A DNA stretch of 64,000 nt. Origin: Prevotellaceae bacterium HUN156 (lineage in GTDB: Bacteria; Bacteroidota; Bacteroidia; Bacteroidales; Bacteroidaceae). The number at the start of each line of letters is the position of its first letter. The stretch's first letter is position 1. The position numbers and the translations under genes are program-made. Below are positions 40,508 to 49,123 of the stretch, in pieces. Location of the stretch: the NCBI GenBank assembly GCA_900119285.1, contig FPIT01000009.1, forward strand, positions 62,001 through 126,000. Direction: 5' to 3'. The notes under the pieces are model-generated. The model was not told the origin of the DNA and made no database searches. It saw nothing but the letters and a program-made list of their open reading frames with translations.

Positions 40508-42016
40508 ATGAAACACTATGTTCTTACAATAATGATGCTGTGCGCCGTGATGGGTGTAAAGGCTGAGGTAGATCCCAACTTCCATGTCTACATTTGTTTT
40601 GGACAGTCGAATATGGAGGGAAATGCTCAGTGGGAAAGTCAGGATGAAAACAATGTTGACCCACGTTTCCAAATGTTGGCAACCTGTAACTTCTCCAGCC
40701 CTAAACGTACGTTGGGTAACTGGTATGTAGCAAAGTGTCCTATTGTGAGCCCAGTGGGAAAACTGGGCCCCACGGACTACTTTGGTCGTACAATGGTTGC
40801 TAATCTTCCTGAGGATCATAAGATTGGCGTTATCGCTGTAGCTATGGGTGGTAGTCCTATCGAAATGTTCGATAAGGACAAGTATCAGCAGAAGTATCAA
40901 GATAATTACAACGAATGGTGGGCTCAGCTAGCAAGAAATTACTATGGCGGCAACCCTTACGGACGTATCATTGAGATGGCCAAAAAGGCTCAGGAAGTAG
41001 GTGTCATCAAAGGCATTCTGCTACATCAAGGCTGTTCAAACTGTGGCGACCCTAACTGGCCTAACATGGTGAAGAAGATTTATAACGATATGCTGAGGGA
41101 TCTCGGTCTGCAGGCAAAGAATGTTCCACTGTTTGTTGGCGAAGTAGAGTATAAGGGCGATGCTCCTCAAAGTGGTGGCTGCGAAGGTCATAATGTACAG
41201 GTTAATCGCATTCCGGAGGTGATTCCCACTGGCTACGTAGTATCAGCAAAAGGCCTTCCTGGCAATGGACAGGACCCATGGCACTTCTCTGCAAATGGTT
41301 ATCGTGTTCTGGGTAAGCGTTATGCTCAGCAGGCTTTGAGAGTTATCTATGATATCGATCCTGTGTATGATGATCCTTATATTACTGTTACAGAAAAGGA
41401 AATAGATCAGCGTATTACCGATATAAATGCTTTGAAAACTACTCCTTTCGCTATTGTTAATGAGAGTGAGGGTAAGGCCTTCTATGGTACGTTCGGACAA
41501 CATTTAGGCTTTGCCGATTATAAGACAGCATTTAAAGAAACCCGTACTGGTTATCTCTTTAAGCAGGGAAAGGCTACTGGAGGTGTTAAGTTGAAACTTC
41601 TTACACCTGATGGTAATGATTATCAGTTAGGAGGTGAAGCTAGCTACCTGAATACACAGGTAGTGGATGGTAGTTGCTGTTTCATCTCAAGTAAGATGAA
41701 TGGCCAGAGTGGTCAAGACCTTGCAAAGGGTGCTGTTTGGCAGATAGAGTATGTAGAAGGTAAGGGATTCTCTCTATTGAATGTAGGAACAGGTAAGTAC
41801 CTGAAGGATCCTAATTCTCCAGCCAAGTATGATGAGCCGACCTACTTCACATTCTGTACACTGAAGGAGAAGACCGCAACAGGTATTACCTCTGTTTATG
41901 ATTCACAGGTAAAAAAGGTTCGTTCAGTATACACTCTCGATGGTCGTAAGGTTAACCAAGAGAACCTGCGCCCAGGTCTTTATATTCTGAATGGAAAAAA
42001 GGTCGTGGTAAAGTAA
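40508..42016 (+). CDS. CE6-type acetylxylan esterase with C-terminal tail
   Basis: This 502-residue secreted protein opens with an SGNH-type CE6 domain closely similar to the N-terminal half of the CE6-CE1 protein: [18 protein letters not shown] (Ser34), FGRTMVANLP and DPWHFSANGY (Asp256, His259). The conserved HQGE-type motif reads HQGCSN, so Cys176 stands where the paralogue has Glu181. A C-terminal beta region (about 310-455) of unknown type and the tail VYTLDGRKV ... PGLYILNGKKVVVK follow. It should remove acetyl groups from xylan if active. Partner of the GH10-CBM6 xylanase in a two-gene unit. Confidence 0.85.
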   Translation: MKHYVLTIMMLCAVMGVKAEVDPNFHVYICFGQSNMEGNAQWESQDENNVDPRFQMLATCNFSSPKRTLGNWYVAKCPIVSPVGKLGPTDYFGRTMVANLPEDHKIGVIAVAMGGSPIEMFDKDKYQQKYQDNYNEWWAQLARNYYGGNPYGRIIEMAKKAQEVGVIKGILLHQGCSNCGDPNWPNMVKKIYNDMLRDLGLQAKNVPLFVGEVEYKGDAPQSGGCEGHNVQVNRIPEVIPTGYVVSAKGLPGNGQDPWHFSANGYRVLGKRYAQQALRVIYDIDPVYDDPYITVTEKEIDQRITDINALKTTPFAIVNESEGKAFYGTFGQHLGFADYKTAFKETRTGYLFKQGKATGGVKLKLLTPDGNDYQLGGEASYLNTQVVDGSCCFISSKMNGQSGQDLAKGAVWQIEYVEGKGFSLLNVGTGKYLKDPNSPAKYDEPTYFTFCTLKEKTATGITSVYDSQVKKVRSVYTLDGRKVNQENLRPGLYILNGKKVVVK

Positions 42017-42036
42017 ATTATCTCGATTAATAATAG

Positions 42037-42066
42037 AAGGTGTGGGCTTTGGCTCACACCTTTTTT
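42037..42066 (+). terminator. Terminator of the GH10-CBM6 / CE6 unit
   Basis: AAGGTGTGGGC pairs with GCTCACACCTT (one G-T pair) around a short loop, followed by TTTTTT. Confidence 0.88.
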
Positions 42067-42074
42067 GTGGATTA

Positions 42075-42105
42075 ATGTTACATATCATGTGGGTTTATGT
42101 TACAT
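42075..42105 (+). promoter_or_regulatory. Two ATGTTACAT sites, 22 bp apart, upstream of the CE1/GH10/GH3 operon
   Basis: ATGTTACAT occurs at 42075-42083 and 42097-42105. Each is an inverted repeat (ATGT-T-ACAT). They are two helical turns apart, just upstream of the -33 region, and the first is 60 nt from the -7 element. Candidate activator-binding sites. Confidence 0.5.
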
Positions 42106-42111
42106 ACGGAA

Positions 42112-42142
42112 TTGTATATATAGGTATTTATTCGTACCTTTG
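42112..42142 (+). promoter_or_regulatory. Promoter of the CE1/GH10/GH3/esterase operon
   Basis: TTG at 42112-42114, a 20-bp spacer and TACCTTTG at 42135-42142; 47 bp before the ATG at 42190. Confidence 0.7.
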
Positions 42143-42189
42143 CAGATGAAATAATGAAAAACCATACTAACTAACCCAATTAACAGGAT

Positions 42190-44166
42190 ATGAAAAAACA
42201 ACTTTTATTGCTTTCTGCATTAGTTGCCGCCACAATGACGGCATCTGCACAGCCTCGAACCAATGCTGATGGTACTGTAACATTCCAGTACAAGAACGAC
42301 TCTGCAAAGACCGTGATGGTTGACGTACAGTTTGCTGGACGCCAAGAGATGAAACGTGGAGCAGATGGTTTGTGGACTGTTACACTTGGTCCCGTAGCTC
42401 CTGACATGTATCCCTATTGTTTTATCGTGGATGGTGTCAGCGTAATGGATCCAGAGAATCCTCAGTATTTTCCCAACGAAGGCTTTAAAAATAGCCTATT
42501 GGAGATAAAGAGTGCCAAGGAAAAACTACCACACGATATTTGTAATGTTCCTCATGGTCGTGTGGAGTATGTGAATTATTACTCAAAATCTCTAGGCGCC
42601 ACCAATCACGCTATTGTTTGCTTGCCTCCCAACTATATGAGAGATATGCAGAAGAAGTATCCAGTGTTCTATCTGATTAGTGGAACAACTGATACAGAAG
42701 AAGTGTATTACAAAGTTGGCCGTGTGAATTATATCCTTGACAACTTGATTGCTGAGGGCAAGGCCAAAGAGATGATAATCGTTCTGCCATATGGCAATCC
42801 AACAAAACTGCTTGCGGGCAAACCTCTTGCTGGACAACCACAAACTCGCTTTGGTGGCGACCCCTTTAGTCGTGATCTCATAGAGGACTTGATGCCTTAT
42901 GTTGAACAAAACTATCGTACCAAGAATGATCGAGACAGCCGTGCCATCGGTGGATTCTCTCGTGGCGGTAATCAAGCTTTGTTTAATGGCTTGTCAAATC
43001 TTGATAAGTTCTCTTATCTCTGTAGTTATAGTTCATTTACCTCTACAGATATTCCTCAGGTTTATGATAATGCTACTGATACCAACAAAAAGATTCATCT
43101 ATTCTGGCTTGGTGTGGGAACTGATGACTTCCTCTATGGCAATGCCCGTGACTATATGGCTTTCTTGGATCAGAAAGGTATCCGCTCTGTTAAGGAGTTT
43201 ACCAACGATAAGTTTGGTCATACATGGATGAATGCAAAATATTTCCTCAGCAAGACGCTACCTTTGCTTTTCAACAAAAAAGCCGCTGAGGCAGCCATGA
43301 AAGAAGGTAAACCCGCACCAGAAGCTACAGGTAAGGAACAGCAGTTTACTGCAGGAGTGATGGCTCGTCTCTTCCCACGTCCAATTATCTCACCTGAGTA
43401 TACCGAACAAGGAACGATTTTCCGTTTTAAGGCTCCCGAAGCCAAGAAGGTCGAACTGGCTTGTGAAATCATACCAGAACCCATCGCTATGGTACGTGAT
43501 TCTGATGGCGTTTGGAGTACAACCCTTACCGATATGATGTTCGAAACTTTTGAATACTGCTTTGTTGTTGATGGTACTCGTGTAGCCGATCCTAGCAATA
43601 TGTATCTGTCACCTAACCAAGGCTTCAAGTTTAGTATTGCCGATAATCCTCATTCTCCTTTCAATTTTGCTTCACAAGACAATATTGCCCATGGTCGTGT
43701 TGCATATGATTTAGACAGGATGGAAGCATGGTATACCTCTCCCATGTCTTCTGGAATGATGATGATGCCTGTATTCATTCAGCTGATTCCTGGAGAAGGT
43801 GATACAATGGAAAGCTGGTTTAAGGTAGGTGGCGCTGATGCTATTGTAGACCGCTTGGTTGCTGATGGAAAGACGAAAGCTTGTATATTAACAACCAGCT
43901 CATTAGATTTCATGCAAGGTCAAGGACAAGGCATGGGACAGATGCCAGGATTTAGAGTACGTACATTGCGTGCTGACGACTATCCCACATGGAGCCAGCG
44001 TCGCCGTGCCCTCGTAAAGATGTTGCTCGCTATCGGTAAGGAGCCTGCTCCTCAGATGCCAGCCTTTGGTGGTGGCTTCGGAGGCGGCTTCGGTGGAGGC
44101 CGTGGCTTCGGCGGAGGTGGCAACTTCGGAGGCGGTGGCTTCGGAGGTGGTTTCCCTGCGAACTAA
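42190..44166 (+). CDS. CE1-type esterase with a second, degenerate esterase module and Gly/Phe-rich tail
   Basis: This 658-residue secreted protein repeats one layout twice. Module 1: CBM48-like sandwich (20-110) and a CE1 esterase (about 115-365) with nucleophile Ser257 in GGFSRGGNQ and His in FGHTWMNAK. Module 2: CBM48-like sandwich (about 400-490, GTIFRFKAPEAKKVEL) and a remnant of an esterase (about 495-620) that still has HGRVAYDL and SWFKVGGADAIVDRLVADGK, matching module 1, but has no GxSxG and lacks the His end. The last 35 residues are almost only Gly, Phe, Arg and Asn. Feruloyl or acetyl esterase activity is likely for module 1; module 2 may serve in binding. First gene of a four-gene operon. 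Confidence 0.82.
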   Translation: MKKQLLLLSALVAATMTASAQPRTNADGTVTFQYKNDSAKTVMVDVQFAGRQEMKRGADGLWTVTLGPVAPDMYPYCFIVDGVSVMDPENPQYFPNEGFKNSLLEIKSAKEKLPHDICNVPHGRVEYVNYYSKSLGATNHAIVCLPPNYMRDMQKKYPVFYLISGTTDTEEVYYKVGRVNYILDNLIAEGKAKEMIIVLPYGNPTKLLAGKPLAGQPQTRFGGDPFSRDLIEDLMPYVEQNYRTKNDRDSRAIGGFSRGGNQALFNGLSNLDKFSYLCSYSSFTSTDIPQVYDNATDTNKKIHLFWLGVGTDDFLYGNARDYMAFLDQKGIRSVKEFTNDKFGHTWMNAKYFLSKTLPLLFNKKAAEAAMKEGKPAPEATGKEQQFTAGVMARLFPRPIISPEYTEQGTIFRFKAPEAKKVELACEIIPEPIAMVRDSDGVWSTTLTDMMFETFEYCFVVDGTRVADPSNMYLSPNQGFKFSIADNPHSPFNFASQDNIAHGRVAYDLDRMEAWYTSPMSSGMMMMPVFIQLIPGEGDTMESWFKVGGADAIVDRLVADGKTKACILTTSSLDFMQGQGQGMGQMPGFRVRTLRADDYPTWSQRRRALVKMLLAIGKEPAPQMPAFGGGFGGGFGGGRGFGGGGNFGGGGFGGGFPAN

Positions 44167-44190
44167 TATTGAAAAAAGATATATTAAAAC

Positions 44191-46746
44191 ATGAAAGAGT
44201 TAACTCAAATCAAATTACAAACATCTATTAAAAACAAATTTCTTATCGCTGGAGCTGCGCTGGCACTTTTGTGCCAGCCTGCTTTGGCTGAAGAGCGTAC
44301 CATTGATATTAGTGGTAACAACAACTCGGATAATTACGTAACATATAGTACGAATATCTCCATCCCCACTGGTGATATCGTTAACGTGAAGATGGCACGT
44401 TATTGCTATTTTAGCTCAACCGTTACGGGTAGTGGAACGCTCAATCTCTATGGAGGAGGCGAGCGCTGTTACTTAGGAACAAAGAATGGATCGAAATGGG
44501 CTGAATTAAAAAACTATACGGGAGACATTCATATCTATCAGTTTAAAGAAAATGCTCCCAATGCTGGATTCTGGGGAGTCATATTAGCACATGGTGGAAA
44601 AGCGTTCTCACCTGAGAATATCGACTATTCAAAGATGAATACCACCATGCAGAATAACCATGTGACATTACACAATGGTGCCACAATTGCCTGTGAGGCG
44701 AACACTAGTGGCGCAGGCTTCCGTATCGGTGAACTGCAGATGGAAGAAGGCTCTACTCTACATGGTTATATGAAAGACAAGCGTCCTGCCTATTATCTTT
44801 TAGGTTGCATGAATACTGATGCCACTTTGGCAGGAACCATTATTCCTTCCAAGGACTATGATAACACTCTATTGGGTATTATCAAAGAGGGTACAGGAAC
44901 TTATCGCATCACGGGTAATGATAATTATCTGAGCGGAGCACTTCGTATCTTAGATGGTAAGGTGCTTGTGATGAACAACCGTAGTGAAGCGGAGGCAAAT
45001 GGTTTGCGTGGTGCTCTGGGTGCAAAGCCTAATGCCACAGATGCCATTGCCTATGTGTTCCCCAAAGGTGTGCTTGGTGGAACAGGTAGTATTGGTGGCT
45101 CTGTGGATAACTACGGAACAATTGAACCAGGTGCTGATGGTATTGGCTTGTTAACACTGAAGAACTATGCAGTTGAAAAGGATGCAAACCTAACCGTTCA
45201 TCCTTTATCTCGTCTGCACATCAAAGTTGCTGGTGCCAACAATTATGATAAACTGATGGTTGCTGGTGCTGTACAGTATACTAATACGCTGGAAGATTTC
45301 ACCACTAGCGAAAAGATGCCTTACATAGACTTTACTGTAGAGCAGACTGCCGACATCGCTATCGGTACTGAATTCCGCATATTGACAGCCAATAGTAAAG
45401 GCGCTGGCGATTGGCACTTCGATGTACGTGCCAACAAATACACATGGGTAGTAGAGGAACGCGAAGAGGATGGTCATGTTGTTTTCGTTGTTCGTTTAGA
45501 ATCATATAATGACATGGAGATTGCAGACGACCCCGATGAAGATGACGATGCAGATGATCCTATCTATACTATGGGTGCATTCTATGACGATGGTATCAGT
45601 GATACTTCCGACAAGAACACCTTGAAGTACTATGCTGCTAAAAATAATAAGAATATCGGTGTCGCACTGTGTACTTATAAGGGCCTTGACAGTGATCGCA
45701 AAGAAGCTGCTAGGCAGTTTAATATGATGGTATGTGAGAACGAGATGAAGTTCGAAAGTTTGCAGCCTTCAAAGAACTCATTCAGTTTTGGCTCTGCCGA
45801 TAACCTTGTGAACTTAGCCCAACAGAATAATATGGATATCCGTGGTCACTGCCTGGTGTGGCATTCACAGGTTTCTAGTTGGGTATCTTCTGATGGTAAA
45901 AAGAACGATAAGGGCTGGACTCGTGAACAGGCTTTGGAGATTATGAAGAATCACATCACGAAGGTGATGACACATTATAAAGGAAAAGTACGCGAATGGG
46001 ATGTTGTCAATGAATGTCTCGATGACGACCAAACAACCGTACGCACAAATCCTAACAGCTATGATTTGCGCAAACAAAGTGTATGGCAGTTGGCTATCGG
46101 TGATGACTATATCGACTCTGCCTTTGTCTATGCTCATCGCGCTGATCCCGATGCAATACTTTATCTCAATGACTATGGTGTAGAGTTGCTGGGTAAGGCG
46201 AAGTCGTTGGCTTTCTATAATCTGGCTGTAAGTCTGAAAGAAAAGGGTATTCCCATCCATGGTGTTGGTTTACAATGTCACTTCTCTGTTGGTGAACTTG
46301 ACGGTGTCAAACTGAATCGTACTATCAAACGCTTTGCAGAGGCTGGTCTGAAGTGTATCATCACAGAGCTGGATATGGGTATTCCCTCAACTTCTTCTGC
46401 AAATCTGGAGGAACAGGCACGTCTGTATCGTCTTATCACCGATATCGTATTGAACAACGATAATTGTCCAAGTATGGTTATTTGGGGTGTCAAAGATAAC
46501 GATAGTTGGCGCACCTCTTCTAACCCGTTGCTTTATGACTCTGGAATGGGTAAGAAACCCGCTTGGTATGGTGTCCGTTCTGCTTTGCGTCATCGTACAT
46601 TGCAGTCTACAGGCATTGAGGCTGTGACTCGTGACGCTGTAGAAAAAGACGGAACACTTTACGATCTACTCGGTCGTCGTGTCAACACAAGCAACTTGTG
46701 TCCAGGTCTATACATCAAAGAAGGCCATAAAGTCGTAATTAAGTAG
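44191..46746 (+). CDS. GH10 endo-xylanase fused to an autotransporter-like beta-helix region
   Basis: This 851-residue protein has a long signal peptide (ending PALAEE). Residues about 35-440 carry no enzyme motif but show the repeats of autotransporter passenger beta-helices: LSGALRILDGKVLV, GVLGGTGSIGGSVDNYGTIE, PGADGIGLLTLKNY, RLHIKVAGANNYDKLMVAG. An acidic linker (445-456, DDPDEDDDADDP) leads to GH10 (about 470-805) with MVCENEMKFE, RGHCLVWHSQ, acid/base Glu608 in WDVVNEC and nucleophile Glu726 in ITELDMG. The tail (YDLLGRRV ... PGLYIKEGHKVVIK) is shared with three other proteins here. No translocating barrel is present, so the helix is probably a spacer or binding element. The active-site residues are intact. 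Confidence 0.85.
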   Translation: MKELTQIKLQTSIKNKFLIAGAALALLCQPALAEERTIDISGNNNSDNYVTYSTNISIPTGDIVNVKMARYCYFSSTVTGSGTLNLYGGGERCYLGTKNGSKWAELKNYTGDIHIYQFKENAPNAGFWGVILAHGGKAFSPENIDYSKMNTTMQNNHVTLHNGATIACEANTSGAGFRIGELQMEEGSTLHGYMKDKRPAYYLLGCMNTDATLAGTIIPSKDYDNTLLGIIKEGTGTYRITGNDNYLSGALRILDGKVLVMNNRSEAEANGLRGALGAKPNATDAIAYVFPKGVLGGTGSIGGSVDNYGTIEPGADGIGLLTLKNYAVEKDANLTVHPLSRLHIKVAGANNYDKLMVAGAVQYTNTLEDFTTSEKMPYIDFTVEQTADIAIGTEFRILTANSKGAGDWHFDVRANKYTWVVEEREEDGHVVFVVRLESYNDMEIADDPDEDDDADDPIYTMGAFYDDGISDTSDKNTLKYYAAKNNKNIGVALCTYKGLDSDRKEAARQFNMMVCENEMKFESLQPSKNSFSFGSADNLVNLAQQNNMDIRGHCLVWHSQVSSWVSSDGKKNDKGWTREQALEIMKNHITKVMTHYKGKVREWDVVNECLDDDQTTVRTNPNSYDLRKQSVWQLAIGDDYIDSAFVYAHRADPDAILYLNDYGVELLGKAKSLAFYNLAVSLKEKGIPIHGVGLQCHFSVGELDGVKLNRTIKRFAEAGLKCIITELDMGIPSTSSANLEEQARLYRLITDIVLNNDNCPSMVIWGVKDNDSWRTSSNPLLYDSGMGKKPAWYGVRSALRHRTLQSTGIEAVTRDAVEKDGTLYDLLGRRVNTSNLCPGLYIKEGHKVVIK

Positions 46747-46755
46747 TATTAATAT

Positions 46756-49098
46756 ATGAAAGGATTTATCATGATGTGCATGAGCGCACTATTGGCCGGA
46801 TGTACGGCAACAGATCTTGAACCAGAGGTTGATCAGTTATATCTGCGAATGTCTCAGGAAGAGCGTATTGCTCAACTGAAGAGTATGTATATGGACGACC
46901 TCTTTGATGAGCAGGGAAAGTTGGATACTGCTAAATGTCGTCAACTGATACCTAATGGTATAGGACATTTCTCGCAATATGCAAGTCAAAAGCCTCGTAA
47001 CCCAAACGAATTGCGTGATAAGGTGGCTGCGATTCAGGAGTGGTTGATGAATAACACCCCTAATGGTATCCCAGCACTCTTCCATGAGGAGGTTTTGTCA
47101 GGTATTAATACAAAAGGTGCCACTATCTACCCACAACAGATTGGTCAGGCTTGTTCATTCAACCCTGAATTGGCAGAAGTCAAGACTCGCCAGACCAGTA
47201 CACAGATGCGTAAGATGGGTGGTATATTGTCACTCTCTCCTATGGTTGACGTATGTCGTACTCCCTCGTTCAATCGTTTGGAAGAGTCGTATGGTGAGGA
47301 TGCTTACTTATCAGCTGTGATGGGTACAGCCTTTGTTCAAGGTTTGCAGCAAGGCGACTTGAAGAAGGGTGTAGGAGCTTGTTCAAAACATTATCTTGGC
47401 TATGGCGGTGGAGGTGATGCTGATGAAAAAGAGCTGATGGAAGAAATCCTTTTACCTCATGAGACAATGATACGATTGGCAGGAAGCAAGGCTGTGATGC
47501 CTGGTTATCATGCTATGGCAGGTAATAAGTTGACGTGTGTGGCTGATAGCACCATCTTAAATGATATTCTGCGTGGCTATCTCGGTTTTGATGGTATGGT
47601 GGTTAGTGACTATACCGCTATCGACCAGTTACCCGAATTGCCCGATGAAGTTCATAAGGCTGCAGCAGCTATCAATGGTGGAAACGATGTCGATTTCCCC
47701 TTTGGTGCTAACTATCAACACCTGCAGGAGGCTATTGACCAAGGACTGGTAAAGTCTGAGGCTTTTGAACGAGCAGTAAAAGATGTATTGCGCTATAAGT
47801 TCCGTGCAGGTCTTCTCGATAAGAAACCTTACTTGTATAGTACAGAGGACATTAAGCTCGATACCCCCGATGAACGAAAGACGGCTTACGATATTGCTAC
47901 ACAGTCTATCGTGTTGCTAAAGAATGATAGTATTTTGCCTTTGTCCGCAGACTCATGTCTCAAAGTGCTCGTAACTGGTCCTAATGCCAATTCGATGTGG
48001 GCAATGTGTGGTGACTATTCTTTCCCCGCAATGACATACTTCTGGAAGAAGGTTGAGAAGGATCTTGACCATCCTCATGTTATTACTTTCTTGGAAGGTA
48101 TGCAGAATCACCGTCCTGATAGTGTTAATATCTTCTATTCGCGTGGTTGTGACTGGACGGAGGAGATTGAAACCAAATTCTCTCATGTAGGTGACAAACG
48201 CTCTTGGGAATATCCTCTTTTGCACCGAAAGGTTGACTCTGGCGAAACAGCTGATAAGAATGAGGCTTTGGCAATGGCCGATTCTGCCGATGTCATCATT
48301 GCAGCGATGGGTGAGAACGTTATGCTGTGTGGTGAAAACCGCGATCGTCAGGGACTGCGCTTACCAGGTAAGCAGGAACAATATGTTGAGGAATTGATAG
48401 CCACAGGTAAGCCTGTGATATTGGTTCTCTTTGGAGGTCGTGCGCAAGTGATTGGTGATTTGGCAGAGCGTTGTGCTGCCGTTATTCAGGCATGGTATCC
48501 TGGTGAGGAAGGTGGTCATGCTGTCGCTGATATTCTATATGGTAAGGTGTCACCATCAGCCAAACTCTCTGTCAGCTATCCCAACCAAGAAATCTATTCT
48601 CCAATCTGCTATAACTATAATGCAGAGCAGGATGAACGCGTGCAGTGGCCTTTCGGTTATGGCTTGAGCTATACCACCTTCGACTATAAGCACATGTTGA
48701 TGGATTTGTCTGCTTCTACTTCTTCAAATTATATTGACCTCTCCTTCGAGATTAAGAATACTGGTAAGGTGGCTGCCGACGAGATAGCTCAGATATATCT
48801 GTCGCCAAAGACAAAAGATCAGCCGATTCGTCCAATCCAGTTACAGGGCTTTGCCCGTGTATCGCTCCAGCCAGGAGAGACTAAGGCCGTCAAAGTAAAG
48901 CTCTATACCGAGCAGTTTGGCTATTATAGTCGTCAGGGTAAGCAGCGCCAATGGAATATTCAGCCAGGAACATATGTAGTGAAGATTGGTGCTTCTTCTA
49001 CTGATATCCGCTTGGAACAGGAAATTGTGCTGAAGGGACAGCCCGTAAGCAAACCATTGCGTGAGTATTACTTCTCACAAGTGGAGATACATGACTAA
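46756..49098 (+). CDS. GH3 beta-glycosidase lipoprotein
   Basis: This 780-residue protein has a lipobox (LLAGC, Cys16), unlike the GH3 at 14711. The GH3 domains are clear: FHEEVLSG, SPMVDVCRTPSFNRLEESYGED, ACSKHYLGYG and nucleophile Asp285 in MVVSDYTAID, then the sandwich domain with GENVMLCGENRDRQGLRLP and a fibronectin-III-like C-terminus. No PA14 insert. Likely a beta-xylosidase or beta-glucosidase trimming oligosaccharides at the membrane; the precise sugar is not readable. It starts 10 bp after the GH10 stop. Confidence 0.88.
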   Translation: MKGFIMMCMSALLAGCTATDLEPEVDQLYLRMSQEERIAQLKSMYMDDLFDEQGKLDTAKCRQLIPNGIGHFSQYASQKPRNPNELRDKVAAIQEWLMNNTPNGIPALFHEEVLSGINTKGATIYPQQIGQACSFNPELAEVKTRQTSTQMRKMGGILSLSPMVDVCRTPSFNRLEESYGEDAYLSAVMGTAFVQGLQQGDLKKGVGACSKHYLGYGGGGDADEKELMEEILLPHETMIRLAGSKAVMPGYHAMAGNKLTCVADSTILNDILRGYLGFDGMVVSDYTAIDQLPELPDEVHKAAAAINGGNDVDFPFGANYQHLQEAIDQGLVKSEAFERAVKDVLRYKFRAGLLDKKPYLYSTEDIKLDTPDERKTAYDIATQSIVLLKNDSILPLSADSCLKVLVTGPNANSMWAMCGDYSFPAMTYFWKKVEKDLDHPHVITFLEGMQNHRPDSVNIFYSRGCDWTEEIETKFSHVGDKRSWEYPLLHRKVDSGETADKNEALAMADSADVIIAAMGENVMLCGENRDRQGLRLPGKQEQYVEELIATGKPVILVLFGGRAQVIGDLAERCAAVIQAWYPGEEGGHAVADILYGKVSPSAKLSVSYPNQEIYSPICYNYNAEQDERVQWPFGYGLSYTTFDYKHMLMDLSASTSSNYIDLSFEIKNTGKVAADEIAQIYLSPKTKDQPIRPIQLQGFARVSLQPGETKAVKVKLYTEQFGYYSRQGKQRQWNIQPGTYVVKIGASSTDIRLEQEIVLKGQPVSKPLREYYFSQVEIHD

Positions 49099-49123
49099 CT
49101 AATTATTTCATAACCAATAAACA

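Noticed and set aside
42190..44166. Frameshift or truncation in the second esterase module
   Set aside because: The frame is continuous to the Gly-rich tail and no neighbouring frame restores the missing GxSxG region, so I read it as decay or remodelling within one intact gene.
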